Made by a program: the position numbers and the translations under genes. A stretch of 14,341 bases of DNA, from positions 1 to 14,341 of the forward strand of contig CAJOHP010000058.1 of NCBI GenBank assembly GCA_905234355.1, given 5' to 3'. Origin of the DNA: an uncultured Prevotella sp. (GTDB lineage: Bacteria; Bacteroidota; Bacteroidia; Bacteroidales; Bacteroidaceae). The first letter of the stretch is position 1. The number at the start of each line of letters is the position of its first letter. Of the stretch, positions 7,348-14,233 are shown piece after piece. The notes under the pieces were generated by a model that did not search any database, was not told the origin of the DNA, and was given only the letters and a program-made list of their open reading frames with translations.

Positions 7348-8446
7348 ACGCTGCCTCCTTTCTGATGGCATCCTGATGTATCAGCTGCCGCGTGTCGTCG
7401 GAGATGAGCGCCTCAAACCTTTCTTTCAGGTGCTCGTCGGTCAGATGGGTCACCACCTCGGTGTAGCCTGTGCTCAGTCCCAGTGACTGGTGCTTGGGCA
7501 TGCCCTCGGGCGAGAGCCACTGGTCGATGCACTGGCTTACGGCCCGGTCGATGTGCTTGACGCAGGAGATGGAGCTGTGGGTGGACAGCACGTCGACGTC
7601 CACTCCCATGTAGCTGTTGGTCTCGGTCAGCTCGATGATGTAGCACATGGCAAAGCCCGTGCCGCCGCAGATGGGCACGATGACTGCCTTCTCCAGCAGC
7701 TCAGCAGCCTTCTCGCCTGCCTCTTTGCTCATTTGCAGCAGTGTGGTGCCTGGCAGGTTGTAGCCCTGTCCGGCATGCTGGGCCAGATAGAACGTGTTGA
7801 TTTGCTTGGTGGCGTCATAATAGTCGGTGCCGAATCCGTCGCAGAACCCCCGTATGGCTCCTGCTACGGTACGGTCTTCTGGGTTGGAGCCGATGACCAC
7901 TGCCTTGCTGCTGACGGCGGGCATCAGCGCACCGGCCTCATACATGGCGCCATAGTAGGGCAGATAGAGCGTGCTCCCCTTGCCCTCAAGCGGCGTGGGG
8001 GTCTCCAGAAGGAGCAAGTCGGCATAGGGATTGTCAGCAAAGAGGTGGGTGTTCTCGCGCAACAGCTGTTCGTAGGATGCTGCTGCAATGATATAGAGCC
8101 GGCGCACGGTGTCTTGCAGGGCTGCGCTCTGCCTGACGGCTTCAAACATGGTCGCCATATACGTCAGACCCTCCTCATAGCTGTGCGGCGACAGCTGCAT
8201 GGTGCGCAGGCCGTGGCGGCTGGCGGCTGTCTCCACTCCCTGATACAGCAGGTCGTTGTAAGAGCGGTCGCCAAGCGCATCGGGGTCGTAGATGACGGTG
8301 ACTAGCGGTGCAACTGAAGGTTGGGGCTCATGGGGGTCGGGCAGATAGACCGTGTCACCCTCTTTGTTGCAGGCTGATAAGACAAGGACTGCTGCAACAA
8401 CACACAGTATGTACGCGCTGATACTGATGCGGGTGGGGATGTTCAT
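7334..8446 (-). CDS. BMP-family (PnrA-like) substrate-binding lipoprotein without a transporter
   Basis: A 370-aa lipoprotein with lipobox LSAC (Cys26) and a Pro-rich linker (35-46). The mature part fits the BMP (basic membrane protein) substrate-binding family: DPDALGDRSYNDLLYQGVE (54-72) corresponds to the family's GDxSFND..Y.G motif, the central region contains VVIGSNPED, and the C-terminal lobe has GVDVDVLSTH (281-290) followed by VKHIDRAV. BMP proteins normally deliver purine nucleosides or similar ligands to ABC importers, but no permease or ATPase gene is nearby. It is the first gene of the operon, behind a good promoter, and its last codons carry the ribosome binding site of the next gene. 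A ligand-capture or sensing role for the operon is inference. Confidence 0.9.
   Translation of the reverse strand: MNIPTRISISAYILCVVAAVLVLSACNKEGDTVYLPDPHEPQPSVAPLVTVIYDPDALGDRSYNDLLYQGVETAASRHGLRTMQLSPHSYEEGLTYMATMFEAVRQSAALQDTVRRLYIIAAASYEQLLRENTHLFADNPYADLLLLETPTPLEGKGSTLYLPYYGAMYEAGALMPAVSSKAVVIGSNPEDRTVAGAIRGFCDGFGTDYYDATKQINTFYLAQHAGQGYNLPGTTLLQMSKEAGEKAAELLEKAVIVPICGGTGFAMCYIIELTETNSYMGVDVDVLSTHSSISCVKHIDRAVSQCIDQWLSPEGMPKHQSLGLSTGYTEVVTHLTDEHLKERFEALISDDTRQLIHQDAIRKEAAYEKK
7354..7361 (-). promoter_or_regulatory. Strong Shine-Dalgarno site inside the upstream gene
   Basis: On the minus strand AAAGGAGG lies six bases (CAGCGT) before the ATG at 7347-7345. It sits within the last codons of the BMP-family gene and decides the start of the fusion-peptidase gene. 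A perfect Shine-Dalgarno site is unusual in Bacteroidetes, where most genes lack one. Confidence 0.65.
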
Positions 8447-8530
8447 CGGATGGACTGCTATTTGGCTGAAATGTTTGGACTGTGCGGTTTTTTCCGGACA
8501 AAGGCTCTGGCCCCGTGCCCTTTATGGGGG

Positions 8531-8561
8531 CAAAGGTACGAAATAAATCTCAGACCCCAAA
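8531..8561 (-). promoter_or_regulatory. Bacteroidetes-type promoter of the lipoprotein operon
   Basis: Read on the minus strand, TTTG (8561-8558) is followed by 19 bases and then TACCTTTG (8538-8531). This matches the Bacteroidetes sigma factor consensus TTTG / TAnnTTTG in both sequence and spacing. Transcription would start around 8524, leaving a leader of about 75 bases before the ATG at 8446. Confidence 0.75.
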
Positions 8562-8721
8562 ATAAATTGTGACTTTTTTGGTGGGTCTTCTGCTTGGCGG
8601 TCTCCCCTGCCCCACTTTTTTTGCCCCAAGTCGGCTGCAAGGTAAGCGCGCCGGCCTTCGGCATGACGGCCACAGAGGCTAAAATTGTCAGCCAAATAGC
8701 CGCAGTTTACAAAAATATTAT

Positions 8722-8729
8722 TAACTTTG
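8722..8729 (+). promoter_or_regulatory. Promoter -7 element of the S9 peptidase gene
   Basis: TAACTTTG matches TAnnTTTG exactly and lies about 60 bases before the ATG at 8788, in an AT-rich stretch. No TTTG is seen about 19-21 bases upstream, so the -33 half is weak or degenerate. Confidence 0.6.
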
Positions 8730-8787
8730 CAACCGAAATATACCCTTTCACTATAGCATAACAGACAAAAAGAAGTCATAAAACGAC

Positions 8788-11220
8788 ATGAAGAAGCTAT
8801 TATCTGCCCTGCTGCTGACAGTCTCGCTCGCATCATGGGCACAAGAGAAAACCGAAGTGAGCACCTTCTGCCTGGCCGGCCCCTACGCCGTGAGCCAGCC
8901 CTACCAGTCCGACACCGTCGACGTGAAAGGCCGGAAGTACGATCCGAAGTCGCTGCTCGACGCCATCAGCATCGGCACCGCGGCGACAGCCACATGTCCT
9001 TCTGGTCTGCTGCCCTCGCTCAAGGACAGCCGCAGCGTGGGCGTGCTGAGCTTCTACGTGAACAACAGCAGCTATGCCAAAGGCAAGATAGAGGTGAAGG
9101 GACTGAAGAACTACAAGCTCTACGTCGACGGCACCGAGGCCGGCGGCGAGCTGAGCCTGGCGCCCGAGCACCACACCATCGCCCTGAAATACCTGGCCGA
9201 GCCCTCCGACACCGACTCCGTGCGCGTCACGCTCGACTTCCCCCACCCCATCGGCTACACGCTCAGCGCCAAGCATCCCTACATGGTGCACGACCTGACC
9301 GACGGGCGCCGCGTGCGCGGCATTGCACTCAGCAGCGACGGAGCCTATGCCACGGTGAGCTACCAGACCACCGAGCGCGGCGGACAGAGCCGCTGGGAGT
9401 ATGAGCTCGTAGAGATGAAGAGCGGACGCGTCGTGGGACGGCCCACACAGAACGTGCGCTGGATGCCTCGCATGTGTGCATATATAGAAGATGTGTGGGA
9501 AGGCGGCAAACACATGCTCTATCGCACCGACCCCAGAAGCGGACAGCGCACCCTGCTCGCACGCTCGCTGCCCAAGGGCAGCTACACCATGAGCCCGACA
9601 GAGGACTACCTCATCATCAGCGCTGAGGATGAGGGGCCGAAGGAAGACGAGCAGGTCTTTCAGGTGCTCGAGATGGACGACAGACAGCCCGGATGGCGCA
9701 ACCGCTCCTACCTCACACGCTACGACCTGGCCACGGGCATAGCACAGCGCATCACCTTCGGGACGAAGGGACAGTTTCTCTACGACATCTCACGCGACGG
9801 CACCAAGCTGCTCGTGGCCTCGTCGTACTCGCGCCTGAGCAAGCGTCCCACCGAGGTGATGGACGTCTGCGTGATGGACGCACGCACGCTCAAGACCGAC
9901 ACGCTGCTGCGCTGTGCGGGCTTCATCGGCGGTGCGGCATTCTCGCCCGACGCACGGCAGGTGCTCTTCACCGGCACGCCCGAGGCCTTCGACCGCATAG
10001 GATGCCAGCTACCCGAGAGCGTCACACCGTCGATGACGGAAAACGAGCTCTTCCTCTACGACATCGCCTCACGGCAGGTGAAGCCCCTGACACGCGACTT
10101 CGACCCGTCCGTCAGCCGTACGGACTGGGCATGGGGCGACGGCCTCATCTACTTCTCGGCCGAAGACCGCGACTACGTGCGGCTCTACCAGCTGGACCCC
10201 GCGACAGGGAAGATTGCACTGCTGCCCACTCGCGGCGACTATGCCTACCGCTTCGACATGGCAGCCCAAGCACCCGTGATGGCCTATCTGGCCTACGACA
10301 CCATGGCTCCCGCCTCGGCCTACGTCTACAAGGTGAAGGGCAAGACGAACAGTTGCCTCTTCGACGGCCGTACTGCCCTGGGCGATGCCGAGCTGGGCAC
10401 CTGCCAGGACTGGAACTTCCAGAACTCACGCGGCGACACCGTCTACGGACGACTCTACCTGCCCAAGGACTTCTCGGCGGAGAAGAAGTATCCACTCATC
10501 GTCTACTACTACGGCGGCTGCTCACCCACGTCGCGATACTTCGAGTCGCCCTATGCCCCGCAGTACTGGACGTCGCTGGGCTACGTGGCCTATATCGTGC
10601 AGCCCAGCGGCGCCACTGGCTTCGGACAGGAGTGGGCCTCGCGCCACGTGAACACCGCCGGACGGGGACCGGCAGACGACATCATCGAGGGCACGAAGAA
10701 GCTGTGTGACGAGCACCCCTTCATCCGCCGCGACAAGATAGGGTGCATGGGCGCCAGCTACGGAGGCTTCATGACACAGTATCTGCAGACCGTCACCGAC
10801 ATCTTTGCCGCCGCCGTGAGCCACGCCGGCATAGCCAATCACACCAGCTACTGGGGCGAGGGATACTGGGGCTACAACTACAGCGAGGTGAGCATGGCCG
10901 GCAGCTACCCCTGGAGCCACCGCGAGCTCTACGTAGACCAGTCGCCCCTCTTCCGTGCAGACAAGATACACACGCCCCTGCTGCTGCTACACGGCACCGA
11001 CGACACCAACGTGCCCATCGTCGAGAGCCTGCAGATGTTCACCGCACTGAAGCTACTCGGACGAGAGGTGGCACTCGTCGAGGTGAAGGGCGAGAACCAC
11101 CACATACAGGACTACAAGAAGCGGGAGAAGTGGCTTGCCACACAGATGGCATGGTTCCAGCGATGGCTCAAGGACGACCCCTCATGGTGGGACGCACTCT
11201 ATCCGAAGAAGAACCTCTGA
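8788..11220 (+). CDS. Secreted S9-family (prolyl oligopeptidase-type) serine peptidase
   Basis: An 810-aa periplasmic or secreted peptidase. A cleavable signal peptide ends near ASWAQ (residue 19). Residues about 25-155 form a family-variable N-terminal part. Residues about 160-540 show repeated beta-propeller-like blades (RYDLATGIAQRITFG, FLYDIASRQVKPL, RLYQLDPATGKI). The catalytic alpha/beta hydrolase domain runs about 545-795: YYYGGCSPT near the oxyanion site, the nucleophile GASYGG (Ser657), HGTDDTNVP (Asp739, four residues after His735) and GENHH (His771). The triad is complete and the length fits dipeptidyl-peptidase/oligopeptidase members of S9. The Glu-Glu motif of true DPP-IV is not obvious, so I do not assign that specificity. 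It is transcribed away from the lipoprotein operon, shares its intergenic region and may be independent of it. Confidence 0.93.
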   Translation: MKKLLSALLLTVSLASWAQEKTEVSTFCLAGPYAVSQPYQSDTVDVKGRKYDPKSLLDAISIGTAATATCPSGLLPSLKDSRSVGVLSFYVNNSSYAKGKIEVKGLKNYKLYVDGTEAGGELSLAPEHHTIALKYLAEPSDTDSVRVTLDFPHPIGYTLSAKHPYMVHDLTDGRRVRGIALSSDGAYATVSYQTTERGGQSRWEYELVEMKSGRVVGRPTQNVRWMPRMCAYIEDVWEGGKHMLYRTDPRSGQRTLLARSLPKGSYTMSPTEDYLIISAEDEGPKEDEQVFQVLEMDDRQPGWRNRSYLTRYDLATGIAQRITFGTKGQFLYDISRDGTKLLVASSYSRLSKRPTEVMDVCVMDARTLKTDTLLRCAGFIGGAAFSPDARQVLFTGTPEAFDRIGCQLPESVTPSMTENELFLYDIASRQVKPLTRDFDPSVSRTDWAWGDGLIYFSAEDRDYVRLYQLDPATGKIALLPTRGDYAYRFDMAAQAPVMAYLAYDTMAPASAYVYKVKGKTNSCLFDGRTALGDAELGTCQDWNFQNSRGDTVYGRLYLPKDFSAEKKYPLIVYYYGGCSPTSRYFESPYAPQYWTSLGYVAYIVQPSGATGFGQEWASRHVNTAGRGPADDIIEGTKKLCDEHPFIRRDKIGCMGASYGGFMTQYLQTVTDIFAAAVSHAGIANHTSYWGEGYWGYNYSEVSMAGSYPWSHRELYVDQSPLFRADKIHTPLLLLHGTDDTNVPIVESLQMFTALKLLGREVALVEVKGENHHIQDYKKREKWLATQMAWFQRWLKDDPSWWDALYPKKNL

Positions 11221-11224
11221 GGAA

Positions 11225-11396
11225 AAGTAAGAAGTAAGATGAAAGAAGCAGTTCTAAGTAAAAAGTTAGAAGTAAGAAGAAAGAAGTATAGTTACCTTGC
11301 TTTTGCGTGATACCCAACAGCAGTCTAATCATACTTAATTCTTCTTTCATCTTACTTCTTACTTGAAAAATTCTTCTTACTTCTTACTTTTTACTT
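11225..11396. repeat. Interleaved A/G-rich inverted repeats
   Basis: Arm A (11225-11248, 24 bases built on AAGTAAGAAGTAAG) is perfectly complementary to A' (11341-11364). Arm B (11256-11281, 26 bases) is complementary to B' (11371-11396) with one mismatch. The order is A-B-A'-B', so the two stems are interleaved rather than nested. It starts immediately after the S9 peptidase stop codon and could help end or stabilise that transcript. Confidence 0.75.
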
Positions 11397-11440
11397 ACTG
11401 AACTTTCCCACCCCCATAAAGGAAGTAAAGTCTTTGTCTG

Positions 11441-11603
11441 TCAAGAATTAGAGAATTAGAGAATTTACCCATGAAAAGAATTGATAAGAATTGTCCGTCG
11501 CATGCGACAGGAAACTTACGAAATGAAAACGCCCCACGGTTTCTTCTCTAATTCCTCTAAATTCTTAGTAAGAATAAAATTCTCCTAATTCTCTAATTCT
11601 TGA
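11441..11603. repeat. Inverted repeat with GAATTAGA units
   Basis: The arm at 11441-11465 (TCAAGAATTAGAGAATTAG, then AGAATT) is the reverse complement of 11578-11603 except for one inserted base. The arms are themselves made of a short direct repeat (AGAATTAG). The 112-base spacer carries a 12-bp palindrome and the CCCCACGG stretch. Confidence 0.65.
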
Positions 11604-11676
11604 TAAATAAGATGGGAAACTTTAATTACTTAGCACTGCTTCTTACTTAAAAAAGTGGGGCGTTGGCTGATTTCTT

Positions 11677-11707
11677 TTTGCCCGTTCGCTTTTTTTTCAT
11701 AACTTTG
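11677..11707 (+). promoter_or_regulatory. Bacteroidetes-type promoter of the beta-helix operon
   Basis: TTTG (11677-11680), a 19-base spacer and TAACTTTG (11700-11707) match the TTTG / TAnnTTTG consensus fully. Transcription would start around 11714, about 36 bases before the ATG at 11750. The position also argues against the longer reading frame that would begin at 11663. Confidence 0.78.
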
Positions 11708-11749
11708 CCGCTGATAAGAACAGCAATACCGACTAAAGACAACAACGTT

Positions 11750-12181
11750 ATGAAGAAGACACTTATCACCGCCCTGCTCACTGCGATAGCGGCACAGGGC
11801 ACAGCCCAGGCCGACGACGGCACGGCGACGACCGGATACGCCTTCCTGATGCTGGCCACCACATCGGGCATGAAGACCACCATGGCCGTCGAGGGACTGG
11901 AAATCACAGTGAACGGCTCACAGCTCGTGGCCGCCAACAACGTCGAGAGGCGCACCTTCTCGCTATCCGACCTGGCCACCATGCAGTTCACCAACGAGAC
12001 CGTGGCCACCGCCATCGATGCCGCCACGATGCCCGACGACGATGAGGGCGTCGACGTGTTCAGCCTCAGCGGCATGGCACTCGGGCATTACACATCCATC
12101 GACGACTGCCGAGACAAGCTCACGCCCGGCGTCTATGTAGTAAGACAAGCAGGTAAAACGACTAAAATACAACTGAGATGA
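11750..12181 (+). CDS. Small secreted protein with sorting-domain-like C-terminus
   Basis: A 143-aa protein. The frame is open back to 11663, but the ATG at 11750 lies just downstream of the promoter and starts a clear signal peptide (MKKTLITALLTAIAAQGTAQA). The middle (about 45-85) has GLEITVNGSQLV then RRTFSLSDLATMQF, a pattern also seen near the N-terminus of the next gene product (TLTVMGREYRLTDISRIYI). The last ~43 residues (VDVFSLSGMALG ... LTPGVYVVRQAGKTTKIQLR) resemble the C-terminal sorting domains of Bacteroidetes type IX secretion cargo or related terminal beta-modules. The stop codon overlaps the next start in ATGA, so the two proteins are probably made together. No function is assigned. 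Confidence 0.8.
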   Translation: MKKTLITALLTAIAAQGTAQADDGTATTGYAFLMLATTSGMKTTMAVEGLEITVNGSQLVAANNVERRTFSLSDLATMQFTNETVATAIDAATMPDDDEGVDVFSLSGMALGHYTSIDDCRDKLTPGVYVVRQAGKTTKIQLR

Positions 12182-12786
12182 AACAACGCATAGCAATCCT
12201 TATCACCACACTGCTGGCCACCCTGGCCGCCATGGCACAGACCATGAACATCGAGGTGGGACAGACCACCTACCAGATACCGGCGGCACAGGCCGGAGAG
12301 ATGGTCTACGAAGACGGCACCACACTCACCGTCATGGGCCGCGAATACAGGCTGACAGACATCAGCCGCATCTACATAGACCACAGCGAGGTAGCCGACA
12401 ACACCGTGCGCGTGGTCTACACCGACGACAAGGCCACCGTCTTCGTGGCGGGCAACGTCTCGCCCTACGTCACGGCTACTGTCAGCGGGGCACACGTGAG
12501 CATAGAGCAGAGCGCCGACGTCGACGACAACGTGGGCGAGATCACCTACAACCTCTCAGGCTCCAGCAGCGACGGCGAGTTCTACATGGACGGCTCCTAC
12601 AAAGCCACCGTCGAGCTCGACGGTCTCACGCTCACCAACGAGACGCCCGTCTACAGCGGCGCCGCCATCTGCATCATGGACGGCAAGCGCATAGACCTCA
12701 GCGTGAAGAAGGGCACCCGAGAACACCCTCGCCGACAGCCCCTCGGGCGAGCAGAAAGCCGCCATCTACTGCAAGGGACACCTTGA
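12178..12786 (+). CDS. Cthe_2159-like carbohydrate-binding beta-helix protein, 5' part (frameshifted)
   Basis: This is the N-terminal part of a large secreted protein. The signal peptide is MKQRIAILITTLLATLAAMAQ. Residues 23-70 form a small module (MNIEVGQTTYQIPAAQAGE ... LTDISRIYID). From about residue 105 the Cthe_2159-like region begins (GEITYNLSGSSSDGEFYMDG, VELDGLTLTN, IDLSVKKGT). Cthe_2159-family proteins are right-handed beta-helices that bind plant cell-wall polysaccharides. After KKGT (about residue 180) the frame turns to nonsense (REHPRRQPLG...) and stops at 12786, while the expected sequence continues in the next frame. The cause is one extra C in the CCC at 12716-12718. The ATG overlaps the previous stop codon. 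Confidence 0.8.
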   Translation: MKQRIAILITTLLATLAAMAQTMNIEVGQTTYQIPAAQAGEMVYEDGTTLTVMGREYRLTDISRIYIDHSEVADNTVRVVYTDDKATVFVAGNVSPYVTATVSGAHVSIEQSADVDDNVGEITYNLSGSSSDGEFYMDGSYKATVELDGLTLTNETPVYSGAAICIMDGKRIDLSVKKGTREHPRRQPLGRAESRHLLQGTP

Positions 12787-14233
12787 GCTCAAGGGACAGG
12801 GAACGCTCAACGTGAGCGGACGACTGGCACACGCCATCAAGAGCGCCGAATACATGCAGCTGCGCAAGTGCACGGTCAACGTACTGTCGGCCGTCAAGGA
12901 CGGTATCTCCTGCGATGAGTACTTCCTCATGGAGAGCGGCACGCTCACCATCAGCGGCACGGGCGACGACTGCGTGCAGTGCGACATCGACGGCACCACG
13001 CCCACCGGCACGCTCGCCGGACACGACGACGAGGACTCAGGCAGCATCTACATCACCGGGGGCACGCTCGTGCTCAACCCCACCGCCGACGCGGCCAAGG
13101 GACTGAAAGCCGCCGGCGACGTGGTCATGCAGGGCGGCGACGTGACCATCACGCAGACGGGCGGCATCCTCGCCGACACCAGCCTGAGCTACCCCACCAG
13201 CGTGAAGGCTGAGGGCAGCATAGCCATACAGGGCGGCACACTCACCATCGACAACACCGCCGACGGCGGCAAGGGCCTCAGCGCCGACGGCACCATCACC
13301 ATCGACGAGACGGCTGCCACAACCGTCATCAGTATCACGGCCAACGGCGCCGGAGGCACGGCTGAGACCACGGGCAGCACCGACACCGAGACCACGACGG
13401 AGAGCTACAAGGTCTACGTCAGCGTGCCTACTGGCGGACAGGGCGGCGGACCCGGCGGACAGGGAGGCAACGCCTGGCGCAGCGTCTACCTCTACAAGAG
13501 CGACGGCACACGCGTCGCACAGCTCACCTCGACCGTCACGAAGTCCAACGGCTACAGCACCGCCACATTCTACTACTACGACTTCAAGGCCGCCGACACC
13601 GGCACCTACTACTTTAAGGCCGACAACTACACGTCGCGCGGCACAACCTACGCCATACAGTCGGCCACCTTCAGCGGGCCCACATCGGGCAGCGACATCT
13701 ACTACGCCATCACCAACAGCTACCAGACCAGCGGCACCACCCGCACATACGCCCTGACCAACGTCACCTCGACCTACGCCGGCTCTTCCGACGCCAGCGA
13801 GGAGAACGGCACAGGCTACAACGCCATTGGCATCAAGGCCGACGGCAACCTGACCATTGCCGCTGGCACCGTCACGGTGAAGAACGCGGGCGCCATGAGC
13901 AAGAGCATCAAGAGCAAGGCCACGGTGACCATCGACGGGGGCAATATCACCCTCACGCCCAGCGGCGCGATGAAGGTCATCAGCAGCGACGCCTCCTACA
14001 GCTCGGGCATCAAGACCCAGGACTTCGTGCAGAACGGCGGCACACTCACCATCAACGCCTCGGGCACGGCCGGACGAGGCATCACCGCCACCAACATCCC
14101 GAAGCTGGGCGACCAGACGGTGGTCATCGATTACGGTCTGCCCGTACAGGTCGCCGGCGAAATCCAGAATAAAGGTCTCGCTGCGGACCTCCGGCGCGTG
14201 GAAGGTGACGGACCTGCTGCTGGCCTGCTATGA
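12719..14233 (+). CDS. Cthe_2159-like beta-helix protein, 3' part (frame-corrected, chimeric end)
   Basis: This continues the preceding reading frame after the one-base shift. It reads ENTLADSPSGEQKAAIYCKG, then repeated rungs of the type GTLTISGTGDDCVQCD, GSIYITGGTLVLNPTADAAKG, GTLTIDNTADGGKGLSADG and GNLTIAAGTVTVKNAGAMSKS. A gene caller may start at the GTG at 12812, but similarity extends upstream to 12719, so that start is artefactual. Between the rungs, roughly 13405-13720, lies an inserted segment with a Gly-rich stretch (GGQGGGPGGQGG) followed by YLYKSDGTRVAQLTSTV and FYYYDFKAADTGTYYFKA, which looks like a beta-sandwich insertion. Residues encoded after about 14100-14132 (LPVQVAGEIQNKGLAADL...) do not fit the family and come from the foreign end segment. 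The true C-terminus is missing. Confidence 0.75.
   Translation, partial: ENTLADSPSGEQKAAIYCKGHLELKGQGTLNVSGRLAHAIKSAEYMQLRKCTVNVLSAVKDGISCDEYFLMESGTLTISGTGDDCVQCDIDGTTPTGTLAGHDDEDSGSIYITGGTLVLNPTADAAKGLKAAGDVVMQGGDVTITQTGGILADTSLSYPTSVKAEGSIAIQGGTLTIDNTADGGKGLSADGTITIDETAATTVISITANGAGGTAETTGSTDTETTTESYKVYVSVPTGGQGGGPGGQGGNAWRSVYLYKSDGTRVAQLTSTVTKSNGYSTATFYYYDFKAADTGTYYFKADNYTSRGTTYAIQSATFSGPTSGSDIYYAITNSYQTSGTTRTYALTNVTSTYAGSSDASEENGTGYNAIGIKADGNLTIAAGTVTVKNAGAMSKSIKSKATVTIDGGNITLTPSGAMKVISSDASYSSGIKTQDFVQNGGTLTINASGTAGRGITATNIPKLGDQTVVIDYGLPVQVAGEIQNKGLAADLRRVEGDGPAAGLL
14132..14206 (-). pseudogene. Fragment resembling riboflavin kinase (RibF), probably a chimeric join
   Basis: Read on the minus strand, the segment gives TFHAPEVRSETFILDF then AGDLYGQTV. 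This matches the conserved riboflavin kinase stretch of bifunctional RibF (a PTF segment, then E-T/S-x-L-L/I-D-F-x-G-D-L-Y-G). Only about 25 residues are present. On the other side, after QTV, the reading loses the family pattern. Recognised by motif only; an alternative is chance similarity, though GDLYG preceded by ETFILDF is quite specific. Confidence 0.5.

Larger units (their letters stand above)
8447..8787. other. Divergent intergenic region
   Basis: This 341-bp region separates the minus-strand lipoprotein operon from the plus-strand S9 peptidase gene. It holds a promoter for each direction, with -7 boxes at 8531-8538 and 8722-8729. A GC-rich stretch around 8645-8675 contains a small GCCGGCCTTCGGC palindrome. 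I see no gene in it. Confidence 0.7.
11221..11749. other. AT-rich intergenic region with nested inverted repeats and a promoter
   Basis: This 529-bp gene-free stretch is much more AT-rich than the flanking genes. It holds two families of long inverted repeats (11225-11396 and 11441-11603), a perfect 12-bp palindrome GTCGCATGCGAC at 11497-11508, and a small ATTCTT/AAGAAT hairpin at 11561-11575. A promoter for the downstream secreted-protein genes lies at its right end. Confidence 0.75.

Noticed and set aside
9693..10709. 338-codon open frame inside the S9 peptidase gene
   Set aside because: Its composition is rich in Arg, His and Leu with no domain, and it overlaps the clearly homologous propeller and catalytic region in another frame.
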